Origin: Channa striata
Lineage: Eukaryota > Chordata > Actinopteri > Anabantiformes > Channidae
Direction: 5' to 3'
Assembly (NCBI GenBank): GCA_033026295.1
Contig: CM065183.1
Span: 16,819,157-16,883,156 of the forward strand
Length of the DNA stretch: 64,000 bases
The notes under the pieces are model-generated. The model saw only the letters and a program-made list of their open reading frames with translations. It had not been told where the DNA came from and did no database searches. Both the position numbers and the translations under genes were made by a program. Shown one piece after another: positions 48,360-60,555 of the stretch. Every line of letters starts with the position of its first letter. The stretch's first letter is position 1.

Positions 48360-51300
48360 GCTCAGTGACTAATAAACCTTGTTCTTCTTCTACTAATAAC
48401 AGTATATTTAGTAAAACAAACAGACTTAGTTTATGTGTGAACTTTCACCTTTTGTGGGGTTATTACATACTGAGTTCATTATTCAGCTAAACACTTTGCA
48501 GGGTCCAGGAGACCAGTTTTAACATGCTGGTAAATCAATTCCTTAACTCTTGGGTTTGGAAAAGCTAAAAAAGAGAGATTCTGCCTTCACTTTTTTTACT
48601 AGTTCAGCATGTGGAGAAACTGCAGAGTTTTCAAAGCAAACCACTTTCTTTCCTATTGGATTAAGCCGTAACAATCTTGTGGTTTCCCTACATAAATTTC
48701 TACTTGGACCAAATCTTTTATGTGATAGGGGGATTTTTGGGCCACATTTCTGGCAACTTCTCGTCCAAGTTATCTGGCCACATAGCAGTGAATAATCAAA
48801 CCCTAATAACATGCTATTCCTAAAGAAATATGAATCATCAGACATGTTTAGATTTGGACTAACATGCATCTTTGACCGATCGCTCGGTCTTCCTTTATTT
48901 CCACCAGCACTTAGGATGAAGTGGAGTAATCATAAAATTTCCCTTGAAGGTATATTTTTTCAGGGAAGAGCTTTTCCAAATCATACGAAAAGTGAGAGAT
49001 GTTAGAAATAACCTGGAATGCAGCTTGTCTGAGAAGCCTGGGTCTCCTTGGCAACCGCCTCCTCATAACAAAAACAGGCTTCAATTCCCTCGTCAGGCAA
49101 ATGAAAGGCAAACGTAGAGGAAATGTTTTCCCAAGTGATGGGCTATGGAGGGTCCCTGTGGTGGGCTTTCACTGTGTGGGAACACTGCGTGACCACTCGT
49201 GAAGTTTGTGAAATAATAGCAGAGCAGCAGCTGGGGTCTGTGCAGAACTGAGATCCGTGTCGGTGCCAGCTTTTCACAATTTGCTCTGGTTTATGTTGCA
49301 TCTGGCATTTTGTGCATTTGCACTTAGACTGGCATGAGTGCAGAGGTGCTGTGAGGCAGCTGACGCCTCACACAAGAGGCAAACACAGGGAACTGAACTG
49401 GAACTGGACTTTTACTGAGTTTTTGCAGTGTTGGTTGGGATTTGCCTTTTTTAAATTCTGTCTAAAAGAAGAACCTGGTTATCACGGACCTAGTTATCAT
49501 CACTTCATCATCACTAGTTGTCATCACAGCTGCAGAACCACTGGCAGCTCTGTGGCAGAGTGGAGGCAGCTCTGTCCGGGGTTCACATCATGGCTTAGAG
49601 AAAGTGGAGAAACAGTACAGAAACATAGAGAGCAACATAAACAACATAAGCATAAACAATGAACTACAATGAAAATTGCTTCAAAATTTGCATTACTTTT
49701 CTAGATTATGGGAAAGTTTTAAACACATAAACACTTAATAAGTTAATAAGTCGAACTCATTTCAGTTCCACAAGTGACCACTGACAGCACAAAGTCGATA
49801 TCATACAAAAAAACACCCGGACTGCAGGGTGTACTTTATAATTTTTAAACGCACATTTTGAAGTTCAACTAAACTTATGTGCCTTTTAGTTTATTAAAAT
49901 ATACTTCATCTGTGTCCTTTACCTGTTAGCATTGTGCGTGTACACAGCTGACTCACATCTATTTAGTGACGCAACAGTGCTGCAAACTACACTAAATGGA
50001 ACTTGTACTTTAGTCATACTGTGAATTTAGTAGTTACAGTCTTTGCTTTTATCTCACATTTTACTTTAATGAATTCCCCTTTTTTATGTACTATGAAACC
50101 ATAGTAATCTTCAGTAGGCATTAACTTTTATAACAACTTTTCTTCTTCTTATTTGTCTGTCTAAGCTAATTCTACTGTCTGTAGGAGTGCATGCCACTTT
50201 ATGTACCTACGTATGAGTATATTTTGTTTAGTACATCTCTGGTAAGTACATAAAAAGTAACCTGATGCATGCCCAATTATTTTTAGTCTAGAAGAAGTAC
50301 TACAAATACATTTGAACATACTTCATTTTCAGAAGGCACTTCCCATCTGGTTCCCTCCCTGTGAGGCCATTAAATTTTTACTTTTATGACACGTCTCTTC
50401 CTATCTACACATTTAACCAAAGAAGTTAAAATAGAACACAGAACACAGTGTGTATCGTATGTTAGCTGTTGATGTCTAAATTAGATAATTAGATCATTAG
50501 GATGAATTTTGTATTCAGCTCGTGTCTAAGATCATTCATTTCATGTACTGCTTCAGGGTCTGCTTGTCAGCCCTCTGTCACATTTCTTGTCTCCTTTGTC
50601 TTCGTTGTCTTCACCTTTCATCTCCTCTCACTGACATTCCACTCCTCTCTCATCCTCCTCCACAAACTGCTCACGGCGCTTGAGCTCAGCGCCCCGCCTG
50701 GCTGGTTTTCCATCCCAGCCTGGCAGCGTGTACACTGGGTCCATTGTGCACGGAGAGGGACACTCTGCAATGACGGAAGCCGGGGTGACATCAGCAGGTG
50801 CGGCCTTGGATGCTGACGAACAGTCCGTCTGACATGCAGGAATCCCACAGAATGAATGACATGTCACATGTTCAAAAAGTCTATAAAGACAACTCACGCT
50901 TACCTTCTTGTTGCTCTTGTGCAACTGATAACCCTGTTTTCGTGTGCACGGTGGCTCCCAGCCCAGTGTTGGGTCACTGCTCTTATATCTGAGCTCAATT
51001 TAAGATAAGAACTGGGTGGAGTTACTCATGACTGCAGCAACGTCCACAGACATTCAATCATGCATTATTTGGGTTTCTTCATAAACTCCTTTCTCACAAA
51101 AGATAAAGCCCGTTAAACTTGTCTCACATGTAACCAGCATTTCTTTCCCCCCAACTCTAGAACTCTAGTAAAACTCTGGCTTGGTGGATGTGGAAAAAGA
51201 AGCTTTTCCAAAACAATGAGCTAAGCTGGATGTTGCTCAGTTTACTCGTTCAGTGTTTTGGCAATAATATAAAAAAATATATATGTATAAATGAAAAATA

Positions 51301-54300
51301 CTATATTAAAAATTTGGCTGTGAACAGCAGGAAACAAAAGTGTGAAATGTAAATATAGTAGGTGAAACGTCTGAGATCAGTACGCTGCATCGTGCTGAAG
51401 GAACTGATTGACTTACCTGGTACCTGTGGAGAGTTTTTAAAACATGGTTTGGATGAGAATCCAGTTTAGTGATACTGAACAGTTTCACTGGGACTCATCA
51501 GATCTGCAGACTGTGGAGCTCAGATCCTGTGGACCAAAAACACAGACTCTTTCTTTTAAACAAACATTTCATCTTGTGGATCTAATCTTAGCACAGCAGC
51601 CCAACCCTGGAGTTAGACCCGCTGGATCATAGAGGAAAATACAAAAAGCTGAATGGACGGTCAACTTCCAGCAGACGCCACAAAGCTTTCCAAATGAATT
51701 CTGACATCTGTTTTTTTTTTCCTCATCTTTCACCTTTTGCCTGGACTGTGAACGAGCCTATTGTAGATCCTGTATTCGTGTATATAGGTGCAAAGATCAG
51801 AAAAACAGGAAACGGCAACAAAAGTGAGAAAAACGTTTCAGGACAAACATGATGATGAGGAACCGACTGTGATCAGTTTAACAGCTGTTTCCTGTCCGTC
51901 TGAAAGGTGTGGCTAAACATTATGTAATTCATTTTACATTTTCAGAATTGAGAATCTGCAGTTCACGTGACTCTGAGGCTAATTTTTGCTTCAGATGCTG
52001 CAGAAACAACGGACTGGAAGTTTACTAGGAGAGAACAGGTGCATGTTTCCAAAATCAATCAATCGTCTTCTAATATTTCATAATCTCACTTTCATGTTTT
52101 AACATCCGTATTTCCTGAGTGAATCTGTTTCAACTGGAAAGCGGCAGGCCCTGCTGTTGAGTTGCAACCAAAGGGATGGTTTTGTTTTCCTTGGTAACTA
52201 ATCTGCCTCCGCCGGGCGTGAGCCAATCACAGCTTATTCTTCCTTGTCATTGCCCCTAGCCCCCAATTAGCCGTGCCGTGTTGTATCACACATACTGTAC
52301 GTGTGAGGTAACCTGTGAAGGCAGCTGGTCTCTTTGTCTTACTGGTATGTGAGCAAAGTAGAGCTTGCTAAAAGCACGATAAAAATCCCTTCGTTGTGGG
52401 CTGGGCAGGTCCTGAGGGACCAGTGGGAGAGTGGGATGCAGAGTGTATGAGACAAGAGGCAGGGAGGGAAGGTTTTGGCATCAGGCCTGGACAGTGGCAG
52501 CTTGCCATGGTTTCATGTCTCCTCGCTGCTTTTGCCGCTGCTGCAGACGGGCCCACCTGCGTGTTCATGTGGGGTCGTTTGAGGAAGAGTTCGGGCCATC
52601 GGGGTCGCAAGGAGGTTCTGGAGTTTTTCCGAATTTTTAGGAGGGGGTTGGGTGGGAATGACTACAAAATGATCCCTGTCACATTTGTGTTCAGGCGTGT
52701 CTAAGCTGTCAGAGCCACGCAGAGGAGGGGGGAGGCCGAGTCGCTGTTCTGAGATTAAACTCTGGCATCTGCTTCTCTGCACTAACATCACCCACATCTC
52801 TAGAATCTCTGGATGTCTGACACAAGTAAGAATAAGTGTGCTGAGGTTTTCGGGAAATCACGACGGGCGGTGGAAGGATGTGGATACAGATGGCACAGTC
52901 AGTGTGACGAGTAGGACAATGCTCAAAGCCAGGATCTGATGTAACTTTACTCGCAAACCAAATTCAGGCCTCGTGCAAAAACTGGGCACACACATGCTTT
53001 GTGTTGATAACAATGTTTGGTTAAATTTACACTCTTGGTTGAAGCAAACCAAATGTTTGTCAGCCGTTTGCGTTTCACAACCTCACAACAACGCCAAACC
53101 TCTTTTGGCCACAGGAAGTGGCTGCTTAATGTTTGCAGGACCAGACTGTCAGGGAAAGTGAAGGAAATCCCCGGGGACATTACAACGAGCCCCCACACTC
53201 CCGTTCTTCTAATGCAGCTGCTTTTGGTCACTTTACTGACCTATTCGTGTCGTCTGTTAGAAGGCTTACGTTCTCAGGTTAGTATGTAAAGTCTATTTCC
53301 AGAATGGCTGTGGATGGTGGAAATGTTATTATGTGATGTGAGAGGAAGTGGTTCTAAAGAAAGAGAGGCACAGGGAGGAACTGATGTCATCTCTGTGGAA
53401 AATTAGTAGGTCCCTCATCAGTTTTAATCTTTCTTTCACTGGCCTTCTGAAGAGGCTAAAACGTGATCCTGATGCACCTTTTAGTGCTGCAGCAGCGAAT
53501 GAAGAAAAGTCTTAAACCCTGGGAGCAGTTGGATTTAACAGACCCTAGTCTACTGATATGGAAAAGGCGTGCCAACAGACAATACTTTCAAAATAATAGT
53601 TGTATCTCATATGAAATGTTCAGGTGCTCCAAAATGTTTGCACACGAAACTGATAAACCCTCTTAGAAAAATGGAGAAAGAAGCTAAAGTAAAGTGCAGG
53701 AAGTAAAGTAAAAGTAGGGGAAGCAGTGTTATTGCTGCATACAATCCAGGTGAAATAATTAGTTTTCACTCGTTTTAAAACCTTAGGAGTGCGGAGTTTC
53801 TTTTAAACTTTGATTTTATCTCAACAGAGCACTGAACCAATCATGGCATCTGACTTCCACCCAAAGTCCGTCTCACGTGTTTAATCTGCGTGTGCGTTTT
53901 TACTGCTGGACGGGCAAAAGCAGACACTTGAGAATGTCGCTGTGGACCTTTTGCACCTTTTGACAACAAACATTGATTAATCATCAATTTCCACCTCTCC
54001 AGTTACTCTCCAGGTTTAGATGCATGTATTGCATCTGTAACACAAATTAAACAATACAGGAGACAATCTGTCTACGCTGAGGACACACACCAGAGACTAT
54101 GTGGACCCGAATGGGGCTGTTGACTCTATCCTGAGGCCAACACATCGTACAGGTGCTGACAAACTGTATCCTCTGTTAAGTCCTGTGTATCTTTGTCTGC
54201 AACAGATGGTTTCATTTGGTTCCAGCCTGTCCAAGGTGTGTGTTGGTCTGTCGTCACTGATCTGAAAACAATGAATAGTTTGCATGTAGGCGGCTCTATG

Positions 54301-54490
54301 GCTCCTTATATATTGACATCTGTTTTGTATCCAGGGCAACATACGGTACATTTTCCCGGGTGTGGTCCAGCACAATGCTGCAAAGATGTTTTCTCTGAGT
54401 AATTGAAAGTGACCAAATGTGGTAAACGTGGTTATTCATATTTTGACTTTGTGATTTAACAGGATGACATAGTGTGCAACTGTGCAGCCT

Positions 54491-54491
<1 letters not shown>

Positions 54492-54521
<30 letters not shown>
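54492..54521. repeat. (GT)n microsatellite
   Basis: About 15 GT units, about 1.8 kb downstream of the crip2 polyadenylation candidate. Confidence 0.88.
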
Positions 54522-54524
<3 letters not shown>

Positions 54525-56327
54525 CAGTGCTACAGTACCAGCGTTACTCTGAGACACTGGCACATTTTTAAGAAGTGATGCAAGACGGAAACCGTGCAGC
54601 GAGGTGAGCCATTCATGCTGCTGTCAGTCACCGTCTGAATGTGAATGTGACAGTTTCCTCGCAGTGCTCGATGGAACATGGCAGTTTGATCCATGACTGT
54701 AAACTTAACTTCATATTCACGGCGTTCGGCTTTCTGACACTCAGGGGGAAAATTGCAAAAAGCTGTGACACCTCCATGGGTCGTCTTCTGCTTCCTCAGC
54801 AACAGGAACGCTCAGATAAATCATTACTGTGTTTACATTGTCTCAGACCAGTGTGATTTTACCTTTTTTGGTTTGGGGTGCTGTGGTGGTCTGTACAACA
54901 TTGATTATACCATCAGACAGATTTCTATCCCTCTGACATCTTCTTTGGAAAAGTAAAGATTTAGTCAAAGGGCAATTTCAACTATTTTCAACTGGCTTCC
55001 CACTGATTGGTTCAAGTTTGGAGGATACACACGTACATGCTCTTTTCCTTCGCCGCATCAAACATCTCCCCGCTTCCTGCTGGAAAACTCATTACAGCAG
55101 AGACCAACTCTCAAGTCAGCGAAGAAACACATCGTAGACGTTTCCCACCTGCAGAACACATCATATGATGGCGCTTTCCTGCCTCAGAAACCATGATGGC
55201 TGAGACTATACCAGTCTGGGAAATCTTGCTGAGCCTTCATCACATGTAACATTCATTTGTTTAGTGTCGACCCGAGCTACACATTTGTATATAAGCTAAA
55301 CAGTGTGATGTGCATGGAGAGAGTTAGTCATTTCCAGCTCCGGCTCCGGCTCACAATGTAAATACCTCCGGCTGAAGATATAGACCATCCTCTGTGCAGC
55401 TCTCCTGATATAAATTCAGATCAAAACAAAATACATGCCAAAGGAATCAAAACCACAAACTAACACCACATGTAGTTTTTGTTTATTGCATTTCTTAAAC
55501 CGAAGAAGGAGTTCAGAATCTGTCAAACAAAAGTGCAGTAACACAGAAGAAGAGTTTCTGAAACACGGATTCGAGGGATTAAGAAGAGGGAAACAGCAGG
55601 GCTGGAGTGCAGTGTTTCAGTTCTACAGACAGTGAGCCCTGCAGTGTCGACGAAGGCCTACGAACGCAGTAACAGTCGTACGGATAATACCATTAATGCA
55701 CATTCCCACAGAATGACTTGTCTGCATTGTCTACTAGCTACTCTACTGTTTCTGCTAATGGCAAAAATAAAATTACTCCGAAGAGCGAATCATCTCTACG
55801 TAAATAACAGCAGGGTTATTTATTTAAAAAAAAAAACAATAAAAATCTTGATCGGAGCTAATTATACAGCTTATACCATCTCCTTTTACCTCCTGCTTAA
55901 TCAGTCCTATCAAAGGGAGCAGTACAATGGCCAATGAAACGTGAAGGGCTTGATTAAAGCAATAAATACATGTTTCTCCCCTGGTAAATCACAGCCCTCA
56001 CTACCCAACCTTTCACCCACATTCTGCCTCGCTTCAGTGCCAGCGTTATGTAAAACGACTGGACGAAATGTTTGTGTTATTTAATAGCACAACGTATTTT
56101 ACAATCCAAACTGGGACATAAAACATAAAAGGTTGTTTATATAGATGCTCGCAAGTAAAAAGTCATACAGCCAGCCTCGTGGATGTAACAGTCGCCTCAG
56201 AGATCCACCTTCCCATCTTTTTACAATATGTTAGGACTTTTTTTTAAAGTGAAATCTCACATTTTCTCACATGAGGAATGTTGCCAAGGAGCCAAACTGT
56301 AAATATGGCCTTTGTTAAATACAGATT

Positions 56328-56333
56328 TTTATT
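56328..56333 (-). terminator. crip2: Candidate crip2 polyadenylation signal AATAAA
   Basis: AATAAA on the minus strand (within GCCAATAAAAATC) about 545 nt after the crip2 stop, which would give a 3' UTR of ordinary length. Confidence 0.45.
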
Positions 56334-56875
56334 GGCAGTGTGCTTACGAGCTCCACCTGTGCGTGCAGAAGTCTCCGAGGTGAAATTCCTCAGGTTATCA
56401 GCACGTCACAGTTGACACACTGTTGACACACTGCACATCTCTCAGCACCTTTCCACACCTGAGTCGATTTCTATGTGAACTTTTTTTTCAAAACATGCAA
56501 AACAAAACATCCTCAGATTGTTCAGTGCAACACTGAAATATAAGAGCTTAATTCTGTACTGACATTTAAAGTGTAAACATAAGAAAAATGGTTCAGATTC
56601 TTGACACAACGTCCAACATCAATCATATGGGAATGCTGGTGTGTGGAGGCTAATAAATACATAACACATGTCTAGTCAGCACTGTTAATCAGCGAATTGT
56701 CTGATCCAGGGCTGTTGAATGCGGGGTCAGATTAAAGGAGAGAAGGATCTGGAGCGGGCTGGTTGTCTCAGGTGTGAACGCACAGGTGAGGAGGAGAAAA
56801 CGAGTTACAAATAATACTGTGGTTGAAGGTCAGTGTTGTGTAGAGATGAGGGGGTGAGGCTGAGGGGACAGAGGT

Positions 56876-59631
56876 TCAAGGCTGAGTCACTGCACTGGGC
56901 TCCTTGTCATAGATGTAGCTGCCCACACCACCAGTGTTCACGCCTGGAAAGACCACAGGGACAAGAGCGGGTGTCAGGGAGTCAGAGAAAGGACAGAAGA
57001 AGGGGAAGCCGCAAAATATTTGCTGTATGCTTATTCTCAGTCTCAAGAAGCTGAACGTCATGATGAAATGACTGTTGAGTAACACTTATATTGTGCAACG
57101 TGTGCAGCATGGATCAACTGCTCAGACATAAGACATTCTGTTTCAAGTGTGCCTGATAACTGGTGGGTCGACAGCCCCCCCTAGCGGTTACCTTTGGGCC
57201 CGAAGAGAACAGCATAGCACGGTTTGTGGCAGTAGGGCTGGCCGTCATGCTGGAACAATGAAGCAAACAAGCAAGGTTACGGCATCATTTCTCCGTCCCA
57301 AAGAAATCCCACATTTACGCCTTTTCTTTGTCTTTCATAAAACCAACAATTCAGGAGTTTAAATATGATTCTGCAGTAAAATATGTAACTCGTCTCCACA
57401 TCATCCACATTGTTGTGAACAGGTGGCATTTACCAGGATGAAACAACTGGTTTGTTTCATGATTGTGTTGAGTTCAAGGAGCATTTCCTCATTTACTTAT
57501 TTCTGCTTTGCTTTTGACCGTCTTGCCATCTTTTTCTTGTCTCTTCCCCTGCACATTTTCCAACTTTTCTTTAACCCCCCCACCCGTAAAACGCTTCCTT
57601 TGCCTCACCTCTGCATGGCCGCCAGCGGACAGAGTCTTGCCGCACCTCTCGCACCGAAGACAGGGTCGATGCCAGTCCTTTCCCAGTGATGTCACCTTCT
57701 CAGCTACAAATATACACACACATCTATGAAACTGTAGCACAGACTGTATCCAACACTTTGCAGTTTCACACATTTCACTCCAACGTTTTTGCTCAAGTTT
57801 CCTGGAAAAGTGGAACTACGTACCAAAATAAACCTTCTTGTTGCATCGGGGACACAGGTTGGCCTCTCCAGAAAAAGTGGTGATGCCGCCAGCTGCCAAC
57901 ACATTACACACACACACACTATGAAGCAAACACTACGGCATCTGTACTGCAAGCAAAATGACTAATCTGTAGTACAGTGTGTACGTAGAAAAGGCAAATA
58001 CTAAACAGCTTTTATTTGTGTCAACAGAGAACTATTGCCGGAAAGATTTCATCTTGCCAGTTTAAATAATGTGGTTTATAATTTCAGACACTTCTTTTTA
58101 CGCCGCCAGCAGCAGCCAATCATGGCAGCCGATGGATGTTCAGTCGACATGTTGTGCCGCGCTGGAAACTGCAGGTGGTGCCAAAAGGCAAACACATTGG
58201 TTTGATAGGATTATGTCTTAAACCACCATTCAAACGTCCCAATTTTCAACATAAAGGAAAATACACAGATTCATCAATACATTCACTTCTCTCCTTTAAG
58301 AATAAACACAATCTTTAAAATATTAAAACTGATAGAGTGGTGCAGTGTTAAGATCCTGGTTTTAAACCCATGTGCTGACTGGGTCCTTCATCTTTGGAAT
58401 CTGCATATTCTCCATGTTTCACATGGGTACAGCAAACAAACTGAGCATAGGTCTGAATGCGTGTCTGTTAGGACATGCATACAGTTGTAAATGTGTCAGG
58501 AGTGTCTGATGCTCAGCACAATCAGTGGCATAGATATGCAGATTATATAAAGGACTTCATCAACAAATCATAGCCAAACATATTCCAAACAAGTGCTCAT
58601 CAAAGTGATATCACTGCTTGTTTTGTCGTGTGATGTCAAATCTGTGAGATATTCGAAATAACACGACAGTCATGAGAGGCCTGGACCTGATTCACAGAGT
58701 TGTCTAGGGAGATCTAAACCTGATTGGACAAAATAGGTCCTACTCACGTGACTAGATACACAAAACCCATTAAAATAATTCTGTTTATGCTGACAGGGTG
58801 TGTCCCCTACTTATGTAATTTTGAAGAAAAACCCCTTTAAGGCCTAAGTATTCTTATCATGGAGTCAACAGCAAACAGTTTTTGACCTACAGCTTCTTTA
58901 AGACACCTCCAGTAAAATCAAGTTGATTTTTGTCAGTCTGCTCTCTCTAATAGATCCACACCTCTCAGCACCGGACACTGTGAATACAGACTCCTTCTTT
59001 ACCTTTTGACGGTGCCTTTGGTGCATATACTCGCTTGTCTTCGGCTTTGGAGGCTGCATCCACACCGGTGGTAGACTGGTTGTTGTTGGCTGGAGCGTCA
59101 TACACATAAGAGCCTGCTCCACCGATGTTCACGCCTAAAAAGATGCAGGGAAAATAATATCTGCATGAGCGTCTGAAAACTCAAATTAAATTACAAATAA
59201 ATAAAAGCTAGAAAACTATCAAATCTATGAATAAATAAATAATGCGGAACTAAATGTTAATTTTAAAAACTAAAATACATGTTTATTTACCAGTTTTGCT
59301 ATGTTTTAAATTGAAAATTTTAAATGATATATATTGATCTTAATCCAAATGATTTTGTTTTTCCGATGTATATATTTATTCTGGAATATAGTTTAGTGTT
59401 GGTTTTCTCTTCTTTTTAAGCATTTCTTGCTTTACAGGAAGGCAGTGTAATTTTCTTGCTTGATGAAAAAGACATTTTTAATCTATCATAAATAGTCTGC
59501 TTTAATGTCTGCTTTAATTTATTACATGGGTAAAAGCTCGACTGAGAATAAAAAACACCATGAACTGTTTCACCTTTTGGTCCAAAGAGGGCAGCATAGC
59601 ACGGTTTGTGGCAGTAGGGCCTTCCGTCGTG
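56876..59631 (-). CDS. crip2: Crip2, cysteine-rich protein 2 (two LIM domains), 5' part missing
   Basis: Family knowledge: CRIP2 is a double-LIM protein of heart and vasculature acting at the cytoskeleton and in the nucleus. Six minus-strand exons: 59631-59574 (HDGRPYCHKPCYAALFGPK, end of LIM1), 59134-59003 (GVNIGGAGSYVYDAPANNN... linker), 57892-57824 (GGITTFSGEANLCPRC, start of LIM2), 57703-57609 (AEKVTSLGKDWHRPCLRCER...), 57249-57192 (HDGQPYCHKPCYAVLFGPK), 56943-56876 (GVNTGGVGSYIYDKEPSAV, stop TGA). Phases agree throughout: 159 complete residues plus stop. The GVNTGGVGSYIYD end fits CRIP2 rather than CRIP3. The exons for the ATG and first half of LIM1 were not found up to 64000, so the gene is partial because of the window edge, not broken. 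Confidence 0.93.
57250..59002 (-). other. crip2: crip2 introns between the LIM2 and linker exons
   Basis: Introns at 57250-57608, 57704-57823 and 57893-59002. The last begins next to a short CA/GT run. No additional exon or repeat family was recognised. Confidence 0.65.
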
Positions 59632-60519
59632 CTGTGGGAGACACAAAGACATCATGACATACAGATTAGACCCACAACACAACAGTCACTCATTCTTCTA
59701 ACATCATATATTTTTATTGGAATCTTTTTTTTGTGGGAAAAGGCGGAGATGTCCAAAACTGAAGGCAGGTCTTTTTTCACCTCTCCCGGCTGCCTGGCGA
59801 TGATGTCATTGTCACAGGTTTCTTAATAATGACACGGCTGTGTTGATTAATTCAACGCCACACTTCAGTGCAACCTCCGCGTCTGCACGCTCACGACCGT
59901 CTGACGGCTGAAGGGCAGACACCAAGTCTAAGACATAAATGGCCTGTTGCTGTTGCATGCTGGGAATGTGGAGGCCATTACAGGAGCATGTGACCAGCTT
60001 GGGTCGAGGATCAGAGGCACTTTTCCAGTGCTTAATGCCCATAGATGACAGGAACCAAGCAAAAGCAGTGGGCACGAGTCCAGGCCCTGGGTGGTAAAGA
60101 AAACTGGGCGTCGAACAAGGGACATGTTACCCACAATCCCTTGTGCTTTGGCTACATGAGCTCCTTTTCCTCAGACTGTGAAAAAGGGACGGTTCTCTCA
60201 CCTTCAATAATGCATTAACCCCAGGATCAGCTGCTGTTAAAGCAGGCACGCACTCCTTTCACACTTCCTGTTTGACATTTATGAGATCCGTGCAGTCTGC
60301 AGACGCCAGGCCGTGACTAAGCAGGACGACTTTCTCAGGACAGGACACACAGGGCTTCATTGTCAAGTGAACTGAGTGATCTGTTCACAGTCTGTTTTAC
60401 TGTTATACTCCTTTTAGCTCCAGATCGAGAGGAAACCTAAAAATGGACTGTCCATTGCTGCCGCGCAGCCCACTCTCTTCCCACATCCCGACACTGAAAT
60501 CTGTATTCTCCATCTATTC

Positions 60520-60555
60520 TCCATCTCTTCTTTCTTTCTTTTCTTTTCTTTTCTT
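60520..60555. repeat. (CTTTT)n/(CTTT)n pyrimidine microsatellite
   Basis: Pure C/T run with CTTT and CTTTT units, in crip2 intron DNA. Confidence 0.8.

Larger units (their letters stand above)
36700..56300. other. Intergenic region between crip2 and crip1
   Basis: About 19.6 kb with no supported gene: frames are at most 116 codons, scattered over both strands, without splice context. Contents noted separately: a perfect 14-bp hairpin at 37.7 kb, a CA tract at 40.2 kb, the inverted-repeat element at 47.7-48.4 kb and a GT tract at 54.5 kb. Segments near 39.16-39.42 and 46.38-46.68 kb look like unique, homeobox-core-rich sequence and might be conserved enhancers. Confidence 0.5.
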
